Positions 58,098-64,000 of a stretch of 64,000 nt of DNA are shown here, piece after piece (the stretch's first letter is position 1; each line of letters begins with the position of its first letter). The DNA comes from Nematostella vectensis (Eukaryota > Cnidaria > Anthozoa > Actiniaria > Edwardsiidae), in contig NC_064038.1 of assembly GCF_932526225.1 (NCBI RefSeq), forward strand, positions 4,154,001 through 4,218,000. Direction: 5' to 3'. Both the position numbers and the translations under genes were made by a program. The notes under the pieces were generated by a model. That model was not told the DNA's origin. It ran no database searches and saw nothing but the letters and a program-made list of their open reading frames with translations.

Positions 58098-61000
58098 ATG
58101 GTAAGAGAACTTTAGCTTTTAAGTTATACTTATGCGATTTATTGTTTTTATAAAAGGTAAATCCGTTGTTTTATATTCGACCGCCATCTTTTGTCTGTAT
58201 GGTGCAAAATACATTCAAACAGATGGCGAAAATCACAAACTAACAGCAAATAGAGAAAAAGGGTAGATGGACGAGACCCAAGCAAATAGCATAAAAATCT
58301 AAATATTTTTCCACTCCTTCCGGCTATTTTAGAATATCCAAAGAATAACGTTTTTACAGCAATTTCATAAGTAACTGAACAATTGTGATTAATCATGAAC
58401 TACGAACCACAACAAAATAATAAATATCACACTCCTGCCTCTAGCCTTTTAAATTGATTTTCTTCCATTTTCTTTCCATTTTCAGCCATGTTTCCGAAAA
58501 GGCTTTAAAAAGTGCCTTAAAAAACACTTGGTTTAAAATAAGCCCTCTGGGGGTGTAATGGGTGTTTTTTTTCTTGCTTTTCTTTCCAGGATAGTGACTC
58601 CGACTGGGATAGTCTCTCCGGCGAAGCGGGCCCAACATCAGAACCAGAACCCACTCCTAGAAACCTGCAACCTACTCCCCCAGCCCTGAGTACCAATTCC
58701 CCAAGACATGGTAACAGACGCCCTCTCACCCAGGGGGGGTCGAGTTCAAAGCCAAGTTCTCCAGCTATCAATAAGGCACCATCTACAGCACCAAGCAATC
58801 GACCAAGTCAGATTTATGGAAAGTCAGGGCCAACCTCATTTGTTGACAAGGGAATGGGTGTTACAAAATTTTCTGATACTGGTTTAGACAGCAGAAAGAA
58901 TATAGAATCTCCGGTACTGGGAAATGGCAAAAACAAAAAGAAAAGTGTCAAGGGAATAAATAATAATGGACTGGAGCTGAATGACATGGATCTGAGCCCT
59001 GCAACAAATCAACCACCTTACACTGACTTTAAAGGTGATCATCCCTTTGCTTAGGCTTTCCAAACTACTTTTTTGTCCTTCCTTCCTTGTCTATAAGGCA
59101 GGGGATATTCACTGACAAAAGAAATAGGATTTTTGTGTTTGACGCTTGGCCAGCTTTAGATGTGTCAATTTATTTTAACTACATCCATTATGAAGTAAAA
59201 AGAGAGATGTTAAAAGAGTGTGAAGGTATGCTTTAAGTATCAAGAAAATCCAAGTCAGTTTATAGGGAATATTGGGGAATGTTTGTGATTTCTTTCATCA
59301 AAAGTTTGAATAAATCTTAAGATTCTCACTTCCTTATCCAAAACTATGCCTAGTTATAGTCTTATATCAATAGCATTCTATTTGTGTGTGTACATTATGT
59401 TTCTGGCAAATTATTACACTGTTACTATACAGTATGTGTGTTCTCTAGTGACTTCCAGTGAAATCTTTTTTCCCTTAGTATTATTTATAATGGACATATT
59501 GTGATTCCTTCCTACTATTTGTTATTTTTACTTGATTTTGAAAAAAAATGTTTTTTTTTCCATCTAAGATATATCATCAATGGGAGATACTCAACAGAAT
59601 GCCAGTATATCTGAACAGAAAAAAAGCAAAAAGAAGGATGCCTACTTTAGAAGTCAAACACCAGACTATTTCAAGTCAGATAGAGCAAATAACTCCTGGG
59701 ATGAGCCTGAAGCATCGGAGGGCCCTGGACTAATCAGCATCAGGGGAATGGCAGAATCCCCACTGCAACCAGTAGCTCCACCCCCATCTAACCACAAACA
59801 GTTGTCAGCAGGAGGAGTGTTAGGTGATGTTGCTGTGGATGCAGAAAAACCTTTAAAGGGTATTGATGGTGTGGAGACATGCTGCGTACCTTACCAGACC
59901 ACGCCCGGCATGGGGTAAGTTGGACTTTGTCCAGTTTAGGATGAGTTACCATTGTCAAACCACACTCAGCATGGGGTTAATTAACATCTCAGACCTTGCC
60001 CTGCATAGTAGGGTTAACTGACATGTCAGACCTTGCCCTGCATAGTAGGGTTAACTGACATGTCAGACCTTGCCCTGCATAGTAGGGTTAACTGACATGT
60101 CAGACCTTGCCCTGCATAGTAGGGTTAACTGACATGTCAGACCTTGCCCTGCATAGTAGGGTTAACTGACATATCAGACCTTGCCCTGCATAGTAGGGTT
60201 AACTGACATGTCAGACCTTGCCCTGCATAGTAGGGTTAACTGACATGTCAGACCTTGCCCTGCATAGTAGGGTTAACTGACATGTCAGACCTTGCCCTGC
60301 ATAGTAGGGTTAACTGACATGTCAGACCTTGCCCTGCATAGTAGGGTTAACTGACATGTCAGACCTTGCCCTGCATAGTAGGGTTAACTGACATGTCAGA
60401 CCTTGCCCTGCATAGTAGGGTTAACTGACATGTCAGACCTTGCCCTGCATAGTAGGGTTAACTGACATGTCAGACCTTGCCCTGCATAGTAGGGTTAACT
60501 GACATGTCAGACCTTGCCCTGCATAGTAGGGTTAACTGACATGTCAGACCTTGCCCTGCATAGTAGGGTTAACTGACATGTCAGACCTTGCCCTGCATAG
60601 TAGGGTTAACTGACATGTCAGTAAAGTGTGTGGCATTTTGTGGCATTTTTCTTGGAGTGACTTTTTACAAGAGAGGCACATAATTTGAGGCTGGTGCATA
60701 TTTGTATTTTGAGTTGCAAGTACAGTACAGTACAATACAATACAGTACAGTACAGCTTGCAGGGAACTTAAAATTGTGTGCTCGTTTATTGCGCGTTTTT
60801 GGGGGTGACAATTGATCTTCGCTTGCGAAACAAAGACAGTATAATGTTGGCGGCAACTAAACTATGATTGTTTTCTCTTGATTTTCAACTCGTGCATCAA
60901 AAAAAGAATGATGATACTGTTGAATGAGTGACGATGATGGTGGTTATGAATGATATTGTTGCTGATGTCACGATGATGGAGGTTGATGGTGATAAAATAA

Positions 61001-62414
61001 ACTATAAAATAGAGTTTGTGAATATATAAATAATGCAGATGATAATGTTGATTATGGTTACACTTTCATGATATTGATTCTCATTTCTCCTCTCTCATCT
61101 CTAGTCAACAGTATATATTTTACCATGGGAGAAACCATTTCTTAGATGTCTCACCTGAATGGAGAGAGCCTTATTTGGATGATATTGGAGAAAGGTACAA
61201 AGGTTTTTTCCCCTATTCCTTTGTTGAAAATTTGAAAAAAAAGGTTAAAATGCTCACCCTAAAATTCTAAGAACTGTGTATATCAAAAGAGCACCATCTT
61301 CTGAATACAGTGGAACCCCTTTAATATGGACGTCCTCGGGGCTTTCATAAATGTCCGAATTATCTGGGTGTCTGTATTAAGCAGGCTTCCCTAAAAGACA
61401 TTAAAAATGCATTTTAACACTCAGAACGCATGCTACAGCAACACAAGAAATTTTTATCTTTAAAACTCATGTATCAAGTTACATTTTGATCAAGTACTTC
61501 TGCGAACTAGTGACATGTTCCGGGTATTTCTTTATTAGTCAAATTCATAGGGATATTTTATTTTAAACACGACAACAAAACAGGATAACTACAGTAATTC
61601 TTTCATCGATCGTCCTTGCGACGATTCTAAATCTGTTTTACTGTAATTCAACACAGGTTGTGAAAACTCTGATCAGAAGGCCTTTTTCGAGCATCAATCT
61701 CCTAAAAGTGTGAGACTCGAATTCCTTTTGTCTGTAAAGCTGGGTTAGTTTTGTATGAAAAATGTCTTTTGGGACACATAAAAGTGTCCGTTGTCCGTAT
61801 TAACTGGTGTCTGTATAAAAGGGGTTAAATTATAAGAGAATATATAAGACTTTTGTTGGACTACTGTCCATATCTTGCTCCCCCCCCCCCCCCCCTTCCC
61901 CCCAAAAAAATCTGTGTCCCTTTTTTTGTTTTCTTTGCATGTGAATAACTAAAACATGAAATATTTTTTCTCTTATGGAAAACACACAATGTCTTATACA
62001 AATTTCTATTCCAGGTCAGAACGTTGGATGAAGTATTTCTGGCAGGAATTCTTTGGAGCTTTGGGCCTCATTGTAGACTTTGCCTTGATATTTGTGTTGG
62101 AGTTATTACGGTTTCTGCTACGCAAGGTTGTACTCAGGGTTGTCTCTGGTGTTATGACCATATTTAGTGACCACCTGATGAAACCATCCCTCTCAGTAAC
62201 TTTCAATAGCTTTATTCAGCCCCTTTGTGTGTTTACTTGGAACGTTTTCTCAGCTATGCGAAACGCTGTTAGCCCATTACTGGATATCTCTAGGGAAGTA
62301 TCATCCCAAGTAGCTGGTTTAGTTAGAAGCTTCAGGTTATTTGAGCTCAATTGGCAGCCCGTCATAAATGGAGACAGTGCTTTGGTATCTAGGCAGAGAA
62401 TCCAGGAAATATAG
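58098..62414 (+). CDS. Unrecognised 427-aa protein with hydrophobic C-terminal segments
   Basis: Exons 58098-58100 (ATG only), 58590-59034, 59569-59914, 61105-61194 and 62015-62414 join in frame with GT-AG introns; the donor gtaaga follows the ATG directly. The N-terminus MDSDSDWDSLSGEAG is acidic, followed by about 250 low-complexity Ser/Pro/Asn-rich residues with KKKKS-type basic patches. Exon 4 has the conserved-looking YIFYHGRNHFLDVSPEWREP. Exon 5 starts SERWMKYFWQEFFG and has one strong hydrophobic segment (LGLIVDFALIFVLELLRFLL) and further amphipathic helices. A cytosolic tail with a membrane-associated C-terminus is likely. I do not recognise the family. Divergence from CC2D2A suggests possible co-expression with ciliary genes (inference). 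Confidence 0.8.
59892..60620 (+). repeat. 37-bp array derived from the exon 3 donor of the 427-aa gene
   Basis: The genuine junction reads CCCGGCATGGG|GTAAGT. A first diverged copy follows (CTCAGCATGGG|GTTAAT), then about 18 uniform units CCTGCATAGTAGG|GTTAAC with linker TGACATGTCAGACCTTG. The donor has become GTTAAC in all array units, so these decoys look disabled. Confidence 0.88.
60720..60757. repeat. ACAGT/ACAAT pentanucleotide run
   Basis: Consecutive TACAGTACAGTACAATACAA units in intron 3 of the 427-aa gene. Confidence 0.8.
61310..61830. mobile_element. Possible Tc1/mariner-type non-autonomous element
   Basis: It opens TACAGTGGAACCCCTTTAAT and closes with TGTCTGTATAAAAGGGGTTA, and the ends share an inverted ATATGGAC/GTCCGTATTAA-like segment. 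The CAGTGGAACCCC start is typical of Tigger/pogo-like MITEs. No coding sequence. The right terminus is imprecise. Confidence 0.45.
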
Positions 62415-63660
62415 TACAAGGGACGAGCATTTGTCAGTGTTTAGCATTAGTCATTGTGCAGTTGAAGCTGTTAGAAGACCAGGCCATGGCAAGGGAAAGT
62501 CAAGAAAATCATTCCAATATCCCCCTAAAAATTAGTCCGCTTAGCAGCCGATTTTAGTATCACGCAGTGCGTATCACAGTGAGCCAAAAAGGGTTTAAAT
62601 ATTTTATATCCCAGTGACTACACTGAAAATGCGAAAAGTGTCTTCTTAGCGCGCTGACGTGCACCGGAATGACGCTACGAGTGCGCGCTGTTATTTTTGC
62701 CATTCGCAATTCATAAAAATCCATGCAGCAATCCAAAGAACGAAAACTACAAGCTCAAAACTTGTATTCCAACTGATGGATTCTCACTTAGACTGTTTTC
62801 TTATTGTTCTGCAGAGTGCTGGAATAGAATATAAAGCAAAAGTTTTCAATTTTGAAATGTCTTCTGCGCGCGCTGACGTGCACGGAAATGACGCCACGAG
62901 CGCGCGCTGTTGTGAAGTTTTTTGTCATTGCTTTTTCTTTCACGTTTCAGGATAAATTCTAAAAAAACATATCGATGATTCTATAAATGAAATAAAGCAT
63001 TCTCTCTGTGCCTTCATAGCGCTTTGAAAAGCTTGGTGTTTGTTTGAGGAGTTATTGAGCAGGCGAAGAGTGAGTTTTGACTGCACAAAAATGTTCACAG
63101 GACAGATATCACTTTGGCTGGACGTTATCGACTGATATTTGCCCTGCGAAATTGTGCACGTGACCCGTATTGACCATTGATTGCGCTTGAAAATTCATCA
63201 CTGGGGATATAATGTAAGATATACGGTACAGAGGATGTCCGTTGCGTTTATAGATATAATTAATTGCAAACAAGGAAAGAAAAATAAACAGACAAATGGA
63301 TGAATGATAGATGAAGAGATTTTATTTCGGCATTTTCCATAAGTTGGGGTGGTAATTAGGTTTGGAGGGACGTCGGTAAAGACTCAGAGATACAAGGCAA
63401 GGTCAAACTGATGCGAAGCACCCTACCCCGACTGGTAGAATTTAGCATAGCGTGTATTATTGTCTTTTGATCTACGAACGGCCCATCGAGCGTCACTATC
63501 ACGAATATTTTCAAATTCAAAAAAGATTTTCGCCGCTCAAACGGCAAAATGGGGACGAATAGACGATTAAAAGTATGGTTGGGAAGAAAAATAAGTTTGC
63601 TATGATTCTGCGAGGTTTATTTTGCCGTGCGAGTCTGGATTTCGAAAGGATCGGTGGATT
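62415..63660. other. 3' flank of the 427-aa gene, no further gene seen
   Basis: Only short motif-free open frames. It contains a separated direct repeat (62648-62915). Confidence 0.45.
62648..62915. repeat. Separated GC-rich direct repeat
   Basis: Two ~45-bp copies with GCGCGCTGACGTGCAC, one at about 62649 and one at 62868, 219 bp apart, each preceded by an AAATGTCTTCT-like word and followed by ACGAGYGCGCGCTGTT. The core includes TGACGT (CRE-like half site). Function unknown. Confidence 0.6.
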
Positions 63661-63662
63661 TG

Positions 63663-63760
63663 TACCCTGGGAACCGCTCCGGACTTCGCTAGAGCCGCGA
63701 AGCGGCGTCAAGTCGTTGACGCGGCTCTAGCGAAGTTCGGAGCCTCTGGTACCCAGGGTA
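63663..63760. mobile_element. 98-bp palindromic MITE with 9-bp target duplication
   Basis: Almost all of the element is inverted repeat: left end TACCCTGGGAACCGCTCC, right end its complement with a GGTACCAGAGG variation, and arms meeting at AGCGGCGTCAAGTCGTTGAC. It is flanked by a perfect direct repeat GTGGATTTG (63654-63662 and 63761-63769). A 9-bp duplication and long terminal inverted repeats fit Mutator-like (MULE) elements. Confidence 0.8.
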
Positions 63761-63938
63761 GTGGATTTGTTAAGCATTTTGGAATTTGGCGGTTGTCGGA
63801 ATTTGCAATCTTGTGAGCCTGGGCTACCTGTGATTTTTCTGAAAATTCAGGGACAGTTGTATCTTGAAATACTTGCGATACTGAGTTTCCTGACCTCGTA
63901 TTAGTGCGGTCCCAGACTCTAAAAGTTGGAAAAGGATT

Positions 63939-63960
63939 GGGGGGGGGGGGGGGGGGGGGG
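63939..63960. repeat. G homopolymer run
   Basis: 22 consecutive G. Length may be unreliable in the assembly. Confidence 0.8.
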
Positions 63961-64000
63961 CTGAAAATTCACCAGAAGCCTTCCGTAAATGGTTTCTTTT

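Noticed and set aside
59930-60620. Telomere-like interstitial repeat (contains AGGGTTAAC)
   Set aside because: The unit is 37 bp and derives from the exon 3 donor; there is no TTAGGG periodicity.

Overview
The window looks like nuclear DNA of an early-branching animal, most probably a cnidarian such as a sea anemone (inferred from gene content, intron-rich genes with animal-conserved reading frames, AT-rich spacers and the transposon families; no species call is possible from the sequence alone). There are no operons. Five intron-containing genes can be read through every splice junction, plus a partial gene at the left edge.

Layout. 1-1.4 kb: the tail of a plus-strand gene convergent with a three-exon minus-strand chromodomain gene. 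1.46-1.9 kb: a five-fold 91-bp tandem duplication of a RING-finger fragment. 2.0-5.6 kb: a CR1/L2-type LINE carrying a 2A-like motif, a PHD-type zinc finger, an endonuclease and a reverse transcriptase, broken by a small deletion. 8.5-9.7 kb: a decayed RecQ-like helicase. 10.5-14.4 kb: the exon-junction-complex gene RBM8A (Y14), six coding exons. 19.6-21.3 kb and 23.5-25.6 kb: two rhodopsin-family GPCR genes, two coding exons each. 27.2-57.4 kb, minus strand: a complete CC2D2A gene (ciliary transition-zone protein), which I assembled into 49 coding exons, 1,593 codons plus stop, with no frame break. 58.1-62.4 kb, plus strand: a head-to-head gene for an unrecognised 427-residue protein with hydrophobic C-terminal segments. 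62.4-64 kb: mostly repeats, including a 98-bp palindromic MITE with a perfect 9-bp target duplication.

The striking signal is in the introns. The window is full of minisatellites, and most of those inside genes are not randomly placed. One edge of the array is an exon-intron junction, and every repeat unit carries a copy of that junction (the last exon bases plus the 5' splice site, or the 3' splice site plus the first exon bases). I count about fourteen such splice-junction-anchored arrays in four genes: RBM8A (acceptor x6), the second GPCR (donor, and apparent 20-nt mini-exon, x7), CC2D2A exons 3, 4, 12, 13, 22, 33, 37, 41, 44, 48 and the terminal exon, and exon 3 of the unknown gene. The most extreme is about 34 copies of the exon 13 donor of CC2D2A. 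Use of most decoy sites would shift the frame or bring in a stop codon, so either the exon-proximal site is strongly favoured or the arrays produce NMD-type isoforms. This is the observation most worth following up.
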